A stretch of DNA of 64,000 nt from Rhodanobacter sp. (GTDB lineage Bacteria; Pseudomonadota; Gammaproteobacteria; Xanthomonadales; Rhodanobacteraceae), in contig JANJTA010000025.1 of the NCBI GenBank assembly GCA_024711345.1, positions 1 through 64,000 on the forward strand. The letters are read 5' to 3'. Position 1 is the stretch's first letter; the number at the start of each line of letters is the position of its first letter. Shown here in pieces: positions 28,805-37,592 of this stretch. The position numbers and the translations under genes are program-made. The notes beneath the pieces were generated by a model. The model saw only the letters and a program-made list of their open reading frames with translations, had not been told where the DNA came from and ran no database searches.

Positions 28805-29362
28805 ATGGCACTCAATGCCACCATTCACAAGGTCGAGCTGCAGGTCAGCGACATGGACCGGCACTACTACGCCAGCCATGCGCTGACCCTGGCGCGGCAT
28901 CCGTCGGAGACCGCCGAGCGCCTGATGGTGCGCCTGCTCGCGTTCGCGCTGTACGCGCACGAGCGGCTGGAATTCGGCAAGGGCCTCAGCGACGAGGACG
29001 AGCCGGCGCTGTGGCGCAAGGCGTACACCGACGAGATCGAGCTGTGGATCGACGTCGGCCAGCCCGACGAGGCGCGCATCCGCAAGGCCTGCGGCCGTGC
29101 GCGCCAGGTGGTGGTGATCAGCTACGGCGGCAACGCCGCGGAGCTCTGGTGGAACAAGGTCGGCACGGCGCTCGGCCGCCACGGCAACCTCACCGTGCTC
29201 GACATCCCCGCCGGCACCGTAGCCGAACTGGCCGCGCTGCTGCAGCGTGGCATGCGCCTGCAGGCGCTGGTGCAGGACGGCCAGTTGCAACTGATGAACG
29301 AGAGCGACGCGGTCGCGGTCGATCCGCTCAGGCGCATGGACGCGGCCGAGCTGATCAGCTGA
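28805..29362 (+). CDS. yaeQ: YaeQ family protein
   Basis: A 185-aa protein of the YaeQ family (PD-(D/E)XK-like fold). It begins [22 protein letters not shown] and has [38 protein letters not shown] and [11 protein letters not shown], all strongly conserved. The E. coli member was proposed to compensate for RfaH, but the molecular role is unknown. It is followed 74 bp later by the FKBP gene. Confidence 0.95.
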   Translation: MALNATIHKVELQVSDMDRHYYASHALTLARHPSETAERLMVRLLAFALYAHERLEFGKGLSDEDEPALWRKAYTDEIELWIDVGQPDEARIRKACGRARQVVVISYGGNAAELWWNKVGTALGRHGNLTVLDIPAGTVAELAALLQRGMRLQALVQDGQLQLMNESDAVAVDPLRRMDAAELIS

Positions 29363-29436
29363 CGCCCCACGACCGGCCCCCATGCCGCGGTTTCCCGCAT
29401 AATCCCGCCGATATCTTCAACATCCCGGAGTCACCC

Positions 29437-29871
29437 ATGCGCTGGTTGCTGCCCCTGCTTGCCGTGTTCGCCCTCGCTGCCTGCAGCACCCCGCCGCCGG
29501 CGCAGGCCAGCGGACAGGTCGACAAGCTCACCGTGATCGACCAGAAGGTCGGCACCGGCGCCGAAGCGAAAGCCGGCATGGACGTGCTGGTGCACTACAC
29601 CGGCTGGCTCTACGACGAGCACGCGAAGGACAAGCACGGCGCCAAGTTCGACAGCTCGCTCGACCACGGCGCGCCGTTCAACTTCACGCTGGGCGCCGGC
29701 CGGGTGATCGACGGCTGGGACCAGGGCGTGGCCGGCATGCGCGTGGGCGGCAAGCGCACCTTGCTGATCCCCGCTGCACTCGGCTACGGCGAGCGCGGCG
29801 CCGGCGCGGACATCCCGCCGAACGCCTCGCTGGTGTTCGACGTGGAGCTGATCGACGTCAGCGCGCGCTGA
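29437..29871 (+). CDS. FKBP-type peptidyl-prolyl isomerase lipoprotein
   Basis: A 144-aa protein. The lipobox LAAC (Cys at residue 16) ends a short signal peptide, indicating a lipoprotein. A single FKBP domain follows: [56 protein letters not shown] and [14 protein letters not shown]. Residues that bind proline substrates in FKBP12 (Tyr, Phe, Asp, Trp) are kept. It acts in the envelope as a folding helper. A GGAG sits ahead of the ATG. Confidence 0.93.
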   Translation: MRWLLPLLAVFALAACSTPPPAQASGQVDKLTVIDQKVGTGAEAKAGMDVLVHYTGWLYDEHAKDKHGAKFDSSLDHGAPFNFTLGAGRVIDGWDQGVAGMRVGGKRTLLIPAALGYGERGAGADIPPNASLVFDVELIDVSAR

Positions 29872-29875
29872 AGTC

Positions 29876-29951
29876 CGTAGGGCGGGCACTGCCCGCCGGC
29901 TTCTGCTTCGCGCGACCTTGTCGAGGAGCGGCGGGCGGTGCCCGCCCTACG
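29876..29951. repeat. Dispersed inverted repeat between converging genes
   Basis: 23-bp arms at 29876-29898 (CGTAGGGCGGGCACTGCC...) and 29929-29951 match in 22 of 23 positions as inverted copies. It is the same family as 24331-24396. It lies just after the FKBP stop and just before the stop of the RIO kinase gene, so it could serve as a bidirectional terminator. Confidence 0.88.
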
Positions 29952-29969
29952 AAGCATCGGTGCCGCCGG

Positions 29970-30827
29970 TCAGTCGCCTCGCGCCGCCGCCTCGCGTCCC
30001 TGCTGGCGGATCAGCGCCTCTTTTCGCGCGTCGATGATCGACTGCATCACGCTGTCGACGTCGGCGGCGGTTTCGTCGAACTCGAAACGGCCGCTGAGCT
30101 CGCTGTCCGGGTGCAGTTCGCCCTGTTCGTACAGCGCCCACATCTCCTCGCCGTAGTGGGTGTCCAGCAGCTCCGGCGCGAAGCGCGCCAGGCTGATGGT
30201 GAGGTTGCCCACGTCGCGGCGCAGCATGGTGCGTGCAGCGTTGTTGCCTGATGCGCTGACCACCTGCGGCAGGTCGATGATCACGGGACCATCCGGCCCG
30301 ACCAGCACGTTGTACTCGGACAGGTCTCCGTGGATCAGTCCCACGCACAGCATGCGAGCGACCTGCTGCATCAGGAAGCGGTGGTAGTCGCGCGCCGTGT
30401 CGGCCGACAGTTCCACTTCACCCAGCCGTGGTGCCGAATGGCCGTCCACGTCGGTGACCAGTTCCATCACCAGCACGCCGCCGAAGTAGCCGTAGGGTTC
30501 CGGCACGCGCACGCCAGCGGCGGCGAGCTGGTACAGCGCGTCGACCTCGGCATTCTTCCAGGCGGCCTCGGCCTCCTTGCGGCCGAACTTCGTGGCCTTG
30601 CCCATCGCCCGCATCTCGCGGCTGCCGCGCACCTTGCGCCCTTCCTGGTACTGCACGCGCGCCTGGAAACTGCGCTGCGCCATGTCCTTGTAGACCTTGG
30701 CGCAGCGGACGTCCTCGCCCGAACGCACGACGTAGACGGAAGCTTCCTTGCCGCTCTTCAGCGGCCTGAGCACCTGATCGATCACGCCTTCGTCGATCAG
30801 GTCCTGCAGGCCTTTGGGGGTTTTCAT
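29970..30827 (-). CDS. RIO1-family serine/threonine kinase
   Basis: A 285-aa atypical protein kinase. The RIO P-loop region LKSGKEASVYVV, the catalytic Lys in CAKVYK, the RIO signature block around REMRAMGKATKFGRK, the catalytic loop GLIHGDLSEYNVL and the metal-binding IIDLPQVV are all present, so it should be active. Eukaryotic and archaeal RIO kinases act in small-subunit ribosome maturation; the bacterial role is not established. The C-terminal 60 residues are acidic and charged. Confidence 0.92.
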   Translation of the reverse strand: MKTPKGLQDLIDEGVIDQVLRPLKSGKEASVYVVRSGEDVRCAKVYKDMAQRSFQARVQYQEGRKVRGSREMRAMGKATKFGRKEAEAAWKNAEVDALYQLAAAGVRVPEPYGYFGGVLVMELVTDVDGHSAPRLGEVELSADTARDYHRFLMQQVARMLCVGLIHGDLSEYNVLVGPDGPVIIDLPQVVSASGNNAARTMLRRDVGNLTISLARFAPELLDTHYGEEMWALYEQGELHPDSELSGRFEFDETAADVDSVMQSIIDARKEALIRQQGREAAARGD

Positions 30828-30860
30828 GCGTGGTGGACTTCGGCCATGGGGAACACGGCA

Positions 30861-31880
30861 TTATCCCTGATCGACGGCCGCCGCGCGGCGGACGTCAAGC
30901 CGCTCGCGCACCGCCGCGGCGATCTCGAACGAGTGCCGCCGCGCCGCGTGATCGAACACGTTGGCGGTGAGCAGCAGCTCGTCCGGGCGATGGCGGGCGA
31001 TGAACGCCTCGATGCCCGCCTCCACCGTGCCGGCGTCGCCAATCACGGCGCAGGCCAGCGCGCGTTCGACCATCAGCTTCTCCGGCGGCGTCCAGTACGA
31101 CTCGATGTCCTCGAGTGGCGGCGGGATCAGGCCCGGCTTGCCGCGGCGCAGGTTGATGAAGCTCTGCTGCTGGGTGGTGAACAGCCGGCGCGCCTCGGCG
31201 TCGCTGCCGGCGGCAACCACGTTCAGGCCCAGCATCGCGTACGGCCGCTGCAGCCGCGCCGACGGACGGAAATCGCGCCGGTACAACGCCAGCGCCTCGT
31301 CCATCGCGTCCGGCGCGAAATGCGAGGCGAACGCGTACGGCAGGCCGAGCCGGGCGGCCAGCTGCGCGCCGAACAGGCTGGAGCCGAGCAGCCACACCGA
31401 CACCTCGACGCCGGCACCCGGTACCGCGCGCACCGGCTGGCCGGGCGTGGCCGGTTCGAAATAGCCGAGCAGTTCCAGCACGTCCTGCGGGAATGCCTCG
31501 GCGCTGTCGAAGTAGCGGCGCAGCGCCCTTGCGGTGGGCTGGTCGGTGCCGGGCGCGCGGCCCAGGCCCAGGTCGATGCGCCCCGGGTACAGCGAGGCCA
31601 GCGTGCCGAACGCCTCGGCCACCTGCAGCGGCGCATGGTTCGGCAGCATGATGCCGCCGGCACCGACGCGGATGGTCGAGGTGCCGCCGGCCACGTGGCC
31701 GATCAGCACCGCCGTCGCCGCGCTGGCGATGCCCGGCATGTTGTGGTGCTCGGCCAGCCAGTAGCGGTGGTAGCCGAGCCGTTCGGCCAACCGGGCCAGG
31801 TCGAGGGTGTTGCGGAACGCCTGGCCGGCGTCGCTGCCTTCGGTAACCGGCGCCAGGTCGAGGATGGAAAACGGGATCAT
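30861..31880 (-). CDS. LLM-class flavin-dependent oxidoreductase
   Basis: A 339-aa luciferase-like monooxygenase of the MsnO8/YhbW type. The start reads [15 protein letters not shown], followed by [50 protein letters not shown] and WLLGSS. It would use reduced FMN and O2; the substrate is unknown. It lies upstream of the RIO kinase on the same strand with a 33-bp gap. Confidence 0.9.
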   Translation of the reverse strand: MIPFSILDLAPVTEGSDAGQAFRNTLDLARLAERLGYHRYWLAEHHNMPGIASAATAVLIGHVAGGTSTIRVGAGGIMLPNHAPLQVAEAFGTLASLYPGRIDLGLGRAPGTDQPTARALRRYFDSAEAFPQDVLELLGYFEPATPGQPVRAVPGAGVEVSVWLLGSSLFGAQLAARLGLPYAFASHFAPDAMDEALALYRRDFRPSARLQRPYAMLGLNVVAAGSDAEARRLFTTQQQSFINLRRGKPGLIPPPLEDIESYWTPPEKLMVERALACAVIGDAGTVEAGIEAFIARHRPDELLLTANVFDHAARRHSFEIAAAVRERLDVRRAAAVDQG

Positions 31881-32010
31881 GTCGGGCTCTCGCCGAAAGG
31901 GATGGCCACGATGTGGGGACGGTCGCGCGGATTGCCACCGCCGTGCCCGCCCCGCGCCCGCCAAAACAGCCTAGACTCGTCACCATCATCCAACCCACCG
32001 GGAGAGCAGC

Positions 32011-32115
32011 ATGAGCAAGGGCATGGACACCAAGAAGGACGAGAAGAAGAAGCCGGCCAAGACCCTGAAGGAAAAGCGGGCCGCCAAGCAGGAAAAGAAG
32101 AAGAACGCCAAGTAG
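32011..32115 (+). CDS. Lysine-rich mini-protein (34 aa)
   Basis: A short open frame with ATG at 32011 and a good ribosome-binding site (GGGAGAG at 32000-32006). The product begins MSKGMDTKKDEKKKPAKTL; almost every other residue is Lys or Glu, with no aromatic residue and no Cys. It has no recognisable domain. Such short, highly basic proteins occur in related genomes as unnamed products; nucleic-acid binding is a reasonable guess but only that. The frame, the start signal and the strong composition favour a real gene. Confidence 0.6.
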   Translation: MSKGMDTKKDEKKKPAKTLKEKRAAKQEKKKNAK

Positions 32116-32213
32116 GCCCGGCCTGCGCCGCCCCCTCGCTAAACTTCCCTCGCCGGGCGCCGATAGCCCGGAACGGGTTGCCCGGGAGTCGGCGCGCGGG
32201 GATGAGGGGGACG

Positions 32214-33233
32214 ATGGGGAGCATATGGCGGCGCATTTTCCGCAGCCGACGGCCGAAGCCGCGCGCAGGGCGCACGCCGCCTGCCGCCACGACGCCAGCG
32301 CCCACCGCTCCCGCCGCCCGGGCGGTGCTGCCGCTGGCGGCCATCCGCGACCGCTTTCAGCGCTTCGTGCTCGGCCTGGCCGACAGCCAAACCAGCGAGC
32401 CCGACGCAGCCGAACTCGCCACGCTCAGGCAGCTGGAACTGCTCGGCAGCCGCTTCGACATGCACAGCCTGCCGCGCCTGCCCACGGTGCTGCCGCAGTT
32501 GCTGCGCGCGCTGCGCAATGACAACACCGGCGGCGGCGAACTGGCCCGGTTGATCGGTCGCGACCCGCTGATGGTCGGCGAGGTCATGCGGGTCACCGGC
32601 AGCGTGCACTACCGGGCGGCGCAGCCGATCACCAGCCTGCAGCAGGCGGTGGTGCTGCTGGGCCAGGACGGCCTGCGCCGGGTGCTCACCCAGCACGTGA
32701 TGAAGCCCATCCTGCAAGCCCACGCCGGTGCGTTCGGGCACGCCGCCGGGGAGCGCCTGTGGCACCACGCCGAGCGCTGCGCGCATGCCTGCGCCTGGCT
32801 CGGCCGCCACAACCACAGCGATGCGTTCGAAGCCTACCTGGCGGGCATCGTCTGCCACGCCGGCGACGGCGCGGTGATCCGCCTGCTGGACCGGCTCGGC
32901 CCGGCCGATGACGCCGAACCGCCGTCGCCCGGCTTCCTCGCCGGCTGCGCCGCCCTCGCCGCGCGACTTTCGCTGCAGGTGGCGCAGCACTGGGAGCTGC
33001 CGCCGCGCGTGGTCGACGCGTTGGCCGAACGGCAGGCGCCACCGACGCCGACGGCCTCGCCGCTGGGCAACGCGTTGGCGGTGGCCGACCTGCTGGCGAT
33101 GGCCCAGTTGCTGGCCGCGCACGAGTGCCTGGCCGAGAATCCGGATCTCAGCGAAAACTGGCCCGAGGTCTTCGCACCAAACCTGGTGGCGCGCTGCCGG
33201 CAGGACCTGCAGCGCAACTTCCCCGCGACCTGA
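32214..33233 (+). CDS. HDOD-domain protein
   Basis: 339 aa. A basic N-terminus (MGSIWRRIFRSRRPKPRAG) and an Ala/Pro/Thr linker lead to an HDOD domain (about 70-270): LPRLPTVLPQLLRAL, ELARLIGRDPLMVGEVMRV, ITSLQQAVVLLGQDGLRRVL. These domains are non-hydrolytic relatives of HD phosphodiesterases and act in signalling. ATG at 32214 has GAGGGG upstream; an in-frame ATG at 32202 is possible. Confidence 0.85.
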   Translation: MGSIWRRIFRSRRPKPRAGRTPPAATTPAPTAPAARAVLPLAAIRDRFQRFVLGLADSQTSEPDAAELATLRQLELLGSRFDMHSLPRLPTVLPQLLRALRNDNTGGGELARLIGRDPLMVGEVMRVTGSVHYRAAQPITSLQQAVVLLGQDGLRRVLTQHVMKPILQAHAGAFGHAAGERLWHHAERCAHACAWLGRHNHSDAFEAYLAGIVCHAGDGAVIRLLDRLGPADDAEPPSPGFLAGCAALAARLSLQVAQHWELPPRVVDALAERQAPPTPTASPLGNALAVADLLAMAQLLAAHECLAENPDLSENWPEVFAPNLVARCRQDLQRNFPAT

Positions 33234-33285
33234 GCGCTCGGCGAGTCGTCGCGGCGGGAGGCGATGGCGCCTCCCGCCGCCGGTG

Positions 33286-35730
33286 TCACTGGGCGGTGAC
33301 GCTGACGTCGTCGAGCACGAACGAGGTTTGCAGGCTGGCGTCTTCCACGCCGTAGAAGTTGACCCGCACGGTCTGCCCCTTGTACGCATCCAGGCTGAGC
33401 GTGTGGGCCTGGTAGCCGCTGGCGGCGTCCGCGTTGGAGAAGCTGTCCAGGGTGACGTACTTGCCGCTGGAGGTGATCAGCTGCACCTGCAGCTTGTCGT
33501 ACGCGGTGCTGCCCGACTCGGCGGTGTCGACGTGCAGCTGGAAATCCAGCGTGGCATGGGACACGTTGGCCGGGATGCTGATCGACTGGCGCACGTAGTC
33601 GCTATGCGTGCTGCCGTAGCCGTCGAGCCAAGCCTTCCAACTGCCGGCGTGGGCCGGTTCGCTGCTGTCGCTGGTGATGACGCCGCTGGTCTGCGTCCAG
33701 TTGGCCGTACCGCTCTCGAAGCCGCCGTTGAGGATCAGCTGCGCCGCCGTGCTGGCGTTGGAGACGCTGAACGCAACCGCGCTGCTGCTGCCCACGTTGC
33801 CGGCCGCGTCGTAGGCCTTGGCCACCAGGCTGTGGCTGCCGTCGGCCAGCGCGGTCGAATCCAGCGCAAGGCTGTACGGCGCGCTGGCGTCGCTGCCTTC
33901 GAGCACGCCGTCGACGTAGAACTCCACCCGGGTCACGCCGACGTCGTCGCTGGCGGTGGCAGCGAGCGTGATGCTGCCGCTGCTGCCGCTTTCGCTGGCG
34001 CTCACCGTGGGCGCGGTGACGTCGCCGCCGCCGGCGGAACCCTGGCTCACCCACACCGGCGCCGACCACAGCTGCAGGCCATCGGACTGGGTGATCTTGG
34101 CGTAGTAGAAATGCTCGCCCGCAGTCGGCGTCACCGTGGTGGTGGCGGTTTCCGACACGCTGCCCACGGTGCCGTTGCTGCCCGGCACGCCCTCGAACAG
34201 CTGCACCCGCTGCGCGGTCTTGCCCGTGCTGCTGGCGTAATCGACGGTGAGCGTGAGCGGGCCGCTGTTGGCGAAGCGCTCGCCCATAACATGGCCGTTC
34301 GCGCTCAACACGATCTGCGCGGTCTTGTCCTCGGTGGCGAACACGCGGCGCGCCCGCAATGCTTCGAGGAAGCTGTCCAGGCCGAGCGCGGTGCCGGAGG
34401 GAATCAGCACGCCGGTGCGGTTACTGAAGCTGGCACCCCAGTTTGCGCAGTGGTTGTCCTGGTCCGAACCCGGGGCGACGTGATAGCCGCGTTCCAGGAT
34501 GGTGTTGAACGCGGTCTCGTAGTTCGACCGGCTGGTCTCCGACTCGGTGGTGTTGGCCGAGAACGCCGAGCTGTTCAGCACCTCGGCCAGCACCATCACT
34601 TGGTCGCCGTCGGCGGTGTAGCCGAAGTTGGTGCCGTTGACCACGAACTGGCCGCTCGATGCCGGGTGGTTGAACTGGCCGACCCAGCCCTTGCTGCGCA
34701 TCAGCGTGTAGAGCGAGGCGTAATCGCCCTTGGCGATGTAGTAGTCGCCGATCAGCTGGCCGGCGCTGTTCTTCTCCCATTCGATCAGCCCGTCGGCATT
34801 GAAGATGTTCAGGTGCCCGCCGTTGCTGATCACGCCCCACTCCTGGCCGTAGACGGCGAGGAAGTTCGGGTGCGCGGCACGGAACGTGGCGGCCGCCTGC
34901 AAGCCGGAGGCGAACAGGTTCTTCGCGGTGGCCGGGTCGGCCGACAGGTTGGTGCTGGTGGAGCCGTCGAACATATGGTTGTGCTCGGAGGTCATCAGCA
35001 TGTCCAGGCCGCGGTTCATCGCGTACTGGTAGGCGTCGGCCGGGCCGTAGGCACTGCTCTGCGGAGCCTGCTCGCTGTGGCAGGTGGCGAGGTCGCCGCC
35101 GCCGTCGCTGTGGTTGGTCTGGCTGTGCAGGTCGCCGTACCAGATGGTGTACGGCAGCGACCCGGCGGCGACCGCCAGCGTGTTCGCCGTTGCCGCGCCA
35201 TGCCGCGGCAACGCGGTGAAGGCCGGCATCGCCGCGGCGGCGACGTGACCCACCTGGATGTCGTAGCGCTGCTCGATGATCCGCTCTGGCGCACGCTGCG
35301 CGGCGAGCTGCAGCGCCTGCGCCGCGATGCCGGTGCCGATCCGTCGCGCATTGTCGTCGTCCAGCGCGATCGCACGCAGGCGCACGGTGTAGTAGCCCGC
35401 CGGCAAGGCCTGGTGGCGGCTGTCCAGCCCGTCCCAGTCCACGCGCAGCTGCGTCGTGCGCGGGTGCAGCGTCGCGCCGCCGTCCCACTCGCGCAGCACT
35501 TGCCCGCCGCGGTCCAGCACGGCCACCTGCCACGCCACCGGCGTGCCGCTGGCGGCGCCGGGGTACTCGAAATGCATCACGATGGCCCGCCCCGCATGGG
35601 CCTGGAACGGCACCTGCAGGGCGACATCGAATTCCTGGTGATCCGGCAACACCGGCGTGGCCGGCGCCGGGCAACAAGCTACCCATCCCGCGAGCATCAG
35701 GCTGCGGGTGATCCATGTCTTCAATCGCAT
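33286..35730 (-). CDS. Exported PHP-domain (CehA/McbA-type) metallohydrolase with Ig-like and carbohydrate-binding-like domains
   Basis: 814 aa with an N-terminal signal (about residues 1-25). A beta-rich N-domain (about 30-190) precedes a PHP-type metal site: WYGDLHSQTNHSDGGGD, TSEHNHMFDG, GQEWGVISNGGHLNIF, FNHPASSGQF and GSDQDNHCANWG. This follows the CehA/McbA pattern of hydrolases. After about 560 there is a Gly-rich linker, a bacterial Ig-like domain (VTAPTVSASESGSSG..., DDVGVTRVEFYVDGV) and a C-terminal jelly-roll-like domain (LILNGGFESGTANW...). The likely target is a phosphoester or glycan outside the cell; the substrate is unknown. AAGGA precedes the ATG at 35730. Confidence 0.82.
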   Translation of the reverse strand: MRLKTWITRSLMLAGWVACCPAPATPVLPDHQEFDVALQVPFQAHAGRAIVMHFEYPGAASGTPVAWQVAVLDRGGQVLREWDGGATLHPRTTQLRVDWDGLDSRHQALPAGYYTVRLRAIALDDDNARRIGTGIAAQALQLAAQRAPERIIEQRYDIQVGHVAAAAMPAFTALPRHGAATANTLAVAAGSLPYTIWYGDLHSQTNHSDGGGDLATCHSEQAPQSSAYGPADAYQYAMNRGLDMLMTSEHNHMFDGSTSTNLSADPATAKNLFASGLQAAATFRAAHPNFLAVYGQEWGVISNGGHLNIFNADGLIEWEKNSAGQLIGDYYIAKGDYASLYTLMRSKGWVGQFNHPASSGQFVVNGTNFGYTADGDQVMVLAEVLNSSAFSANTTESETSRSNYETAFNTILERGYHVAPGSDQDNHCANWGASFSNRTGVLIPSGTALGLDSFLEALRARRVFATEDKTAQIVLSANGHVMGERFANSGPLTLTVDYASSTGKTAQRVQLFEGVPGSNGTVGSVSETATTTVTPTAGEHFYYAKITQSDGLQLWSAPVWVSQGSAGGGDVTAPTVSASESGSSGSITLAATASDDVGVTRVEFYVDGVLEGSDASAPYSLALDSTALADGSHSLVAKAYDAAGNVGSSSAVAFSVSNASTAAQLILNGGFESGTANWTQTSGVITSDSSEPAHAGSWKAWLDGYGSTHSDYVRQSISIPANVSHATLDFQLHVDTAESGSTAYDKLQVQLITSSGKYVTLDSFSNADAASGYQAHTLSLDAYKGQTVRVNFYGVEDASLQTSFVLDDVSVTAQ

Positions 35731-35849
35731 CGTCAAATCCTTACGTGTTGGCAAGGATTCCCCGGGCGCGTTTTATAGGCGACCGGTGATGGCAACGGTA
35801 TGACCAAAATTCTTAGCGGCCACCGCGCGGCGACGGCGCGTGGCGCCGG

Positions 35850-36347
35850 TCAGGGCCGCTCCAGCCGCATCGGCTGGGTCAGCAGGCCGCTGCGGCTGAC
35901 CGTCGGCGGCCCGCTGTCCACGAAGCCGAAGCGCCGGTACACCGGCACTGCCATGGCCGACGCATTCAACGTGAACTGCCGGGTCCCGGCGCGCCGCACC
36001 GCATCGCGCATCGCGCGCCGCCACAGCTGGCGCGCGATGCCGTGACCATGCAGGCGGGTGCTGACGAAAAACTGGAACAGGTGGCAGTCGTCGCGCATCG
36101 CCGCCACGCCGGCCAGGCGCCCGTCCGCGCAGCAGGCCAAGTGGAAGCGCTGACCGGCGAGGATCTTCTTGCGGATCACCCGCGCGCTCATCCCGTGCAG
36201 CAGCTCCGGCGCCGCGCTGGCCGGTTGCTCCGGCAGGATCCAGCGCCGCGTCACCCGGCGCGCCAGCCGACCGATCGCCAGCGCATCGTCCGGGCCGGCA
36301 AGGCGATAGCGGATCGCCGCGGGCCTGCGCTCAGGGGTGACGCGCAT
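35850..36347 (-). CDS. GNAT-family N-acetyltransferase
   Basis: A 165-aa protein with the GNAT core: QFFVSTRLHGHGIARQLWRRAM forms the acetyl-CoA loop (R-x-x-G-x-G/A type), followed by TLNASAMAVPVYRRFGFVDSG, the usual beta-bulge and final strand. The substrate is unknown. The start at 36347 overlaps the end of the small Oxidored-like gene by 17 bp, which implies a shared transcript. Confidence 0.85.
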   Translation of the reverse strand: MRVTPERRPAAIRYRLAGPDDALAIGRLARRVTRRWILPEQPASAAPELLHGMSARVIRKKILAGQRFHLACCADGRLAGVAAMRDDCHLFQFFVSTRLHGHGIARQLWRRAMRDAVRRAGTRQFTLNASAMAVPVYRRFGFVDSGPPTVSRSGLLTQPMRLERP

Positions 36348-36516
36348 GCCACGCCGCCAGCGCTGCCCGGTAGCGCTCGAGCGCTTCTTCGTAGACGTCG
36401 TAAACGCAGTGCACGCAACCCTCGCCGCAGCAATCGGCGGCATCCGGCTCGCTCGGCGGTTGCGGCATCGGGTCGGCCGGATCGAACGGCGGCAGGATGG
36501 GCGGGACGGAACTCAC
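36331..36516 (-). CDS. Oxidored-like domain small protein
   Basis: A 61-aa protein. A proline-rich N-terminus is followed by the Oxidored-like motif CCGEGCVHCVYDVYEEAL, with four cysteines in a likely metal-binding arrangement, and a short helix. The same domain is found at the N-terminus of some eukaryotic oxidoreductases and as stand-alone bacterial proteins; its function is unknown. It overlaps the GNAT gene by 17 bp. Confidence 0.85.
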   Translation of the reverse strand: MSSVPPILPPFDPADPMPQPPSEPDAADCCGEGCVHCVYDVYEEALERYRAALAAWHARHP

Positions 36517-36614
36517 GGCACTCCGGACGGCATCAACTGCGGGCGGCAGGCCCGCCCGGCAGTTGATGGTGGCGCCAATCGGCGCCGCGGCTCAAGCGGC
36601 CGCGGCGCAGAGGA

Positions 36615-37388
36615 TCACTTCGCCGGCTTGCGGAAGCGGTAGACGAACTGGTCGGTATGGCCGCGTATCGACTTGTCGAACACCTTGACGTTGAGCGGGT
36701 CGGCCGGATTGCGCAGCGCGTCGCTCTCGCCGTCGAACACGAAGCCGGCCGCCTCCACTTCGCGCTTCACCACCGCCGGGTCAATGCGGTGCAGGGTGTC
36801 GGTGTCGGCAAGCCCGGAGCCGGCCGGGGCCGCGTGGTCGATCACCACGAACAGGCCGCCCGGCTTGAGCGCGTCGTAGACCCGCTTGTCGAAGCCGGCC
36901 ATGTCCACCGGGCCCATGAACGGGTCGTGGTAGTCGTGGTAGTTCTGGGCGGTGAACACCAGGTCCACCGGCTCCGGCGCGCTCAGCAGCGCCGCCGGCT
37001 GCTGCAACAGGGTGACGTTGGCGTAGTGCGGCGTGGCGGCCAGCTTCTGCCATTGCGCCAGGCTCTTGCTGGCGTACTTCGCCATCTCGCCTGGCCATAC
37101 CGTGTAGACATGACCCTGCGGGCCGACGACGGCGCTGAATACGCGCGTCCAGTAGCCGCTGCCCGGCACCAGCTCCAGCACTTTCTGACCAGGCTTCACT
37201 TCGGCGAAGGCCATCACCTGGGCCACCTTGCGACGCGCATCCTCGGCGCGGTCGGTCTGGCGGGCGGGATCGGCGAGCGCTTTCTGCACCGCAGCGGAAA
37301 CCGCCGCTTCATGCGGCTTCGCCGTCTGGGCCAACGCCACGGCAGGAAGGCTGGCGGCAAGCAACACGGCAAGGATGGCAGGACGCAT
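36615..37388 (-). CDS. Exported SAM-dependent methyltransferase-like protein
   Basis: 257 aa. A clear Sec signal peptide (residues 1-21, ending AVALAQ) precedes a class I methyltransferase fold: VLELVPGSGYWTRVFSAVVG (motif I), VYTVWPG (post I), VDLVFTAQNYHDYHD (motif IV region) and LKPGGLFVVIDH (motif VI). Related exported predicted methyltransferases are known in proteobacteria. SAM is not known to be available in the periplasm, so enzymatic activity there is doubtful. It is divergent from the next gene. Confidence 0.85.
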   Translation of the reverse strand: MRPAILAVLLAASLPAVALAQTAKPHEAAVSAAVQKALADPARQTDRAEDARRKVAQVMAFAEVKPGQKVLELVPGSGYWTRVFSAVVGPQGHVYTVWPGEMAKYASKSLAQWQKLAATPHYANVTLLQQPAALLSAPEPVDLVFTAQNYHDYHDPFMGPVDMAGFDKRVYDALKPGGLFVVIDHAAPAGSGLADTDTLHRIDPAVVKREVEAAGFVFDGESDALRNPADPLNVKVFDKSIRGHTDQFVYRFRKPAK

Positions 37389-37592
37389 GGTCGTACTCCT
37401 TCAGTGAGCCAAGGGTTTGCCGATTGTGCGCCCGATTCGGGCCGATGACCCCGTGCCGCTTGGCACAGGGCACCGCGGCGGTTCATGCTGCATGCTCGAA
37501 CGCCACGCCCCGGGCCGGACCCGTGGCCTGCGCAGCCTGGCGCCCTCCCGGGCAGCCAGACGACCTCCCGAACACCGTATCAGGAGTACCCG

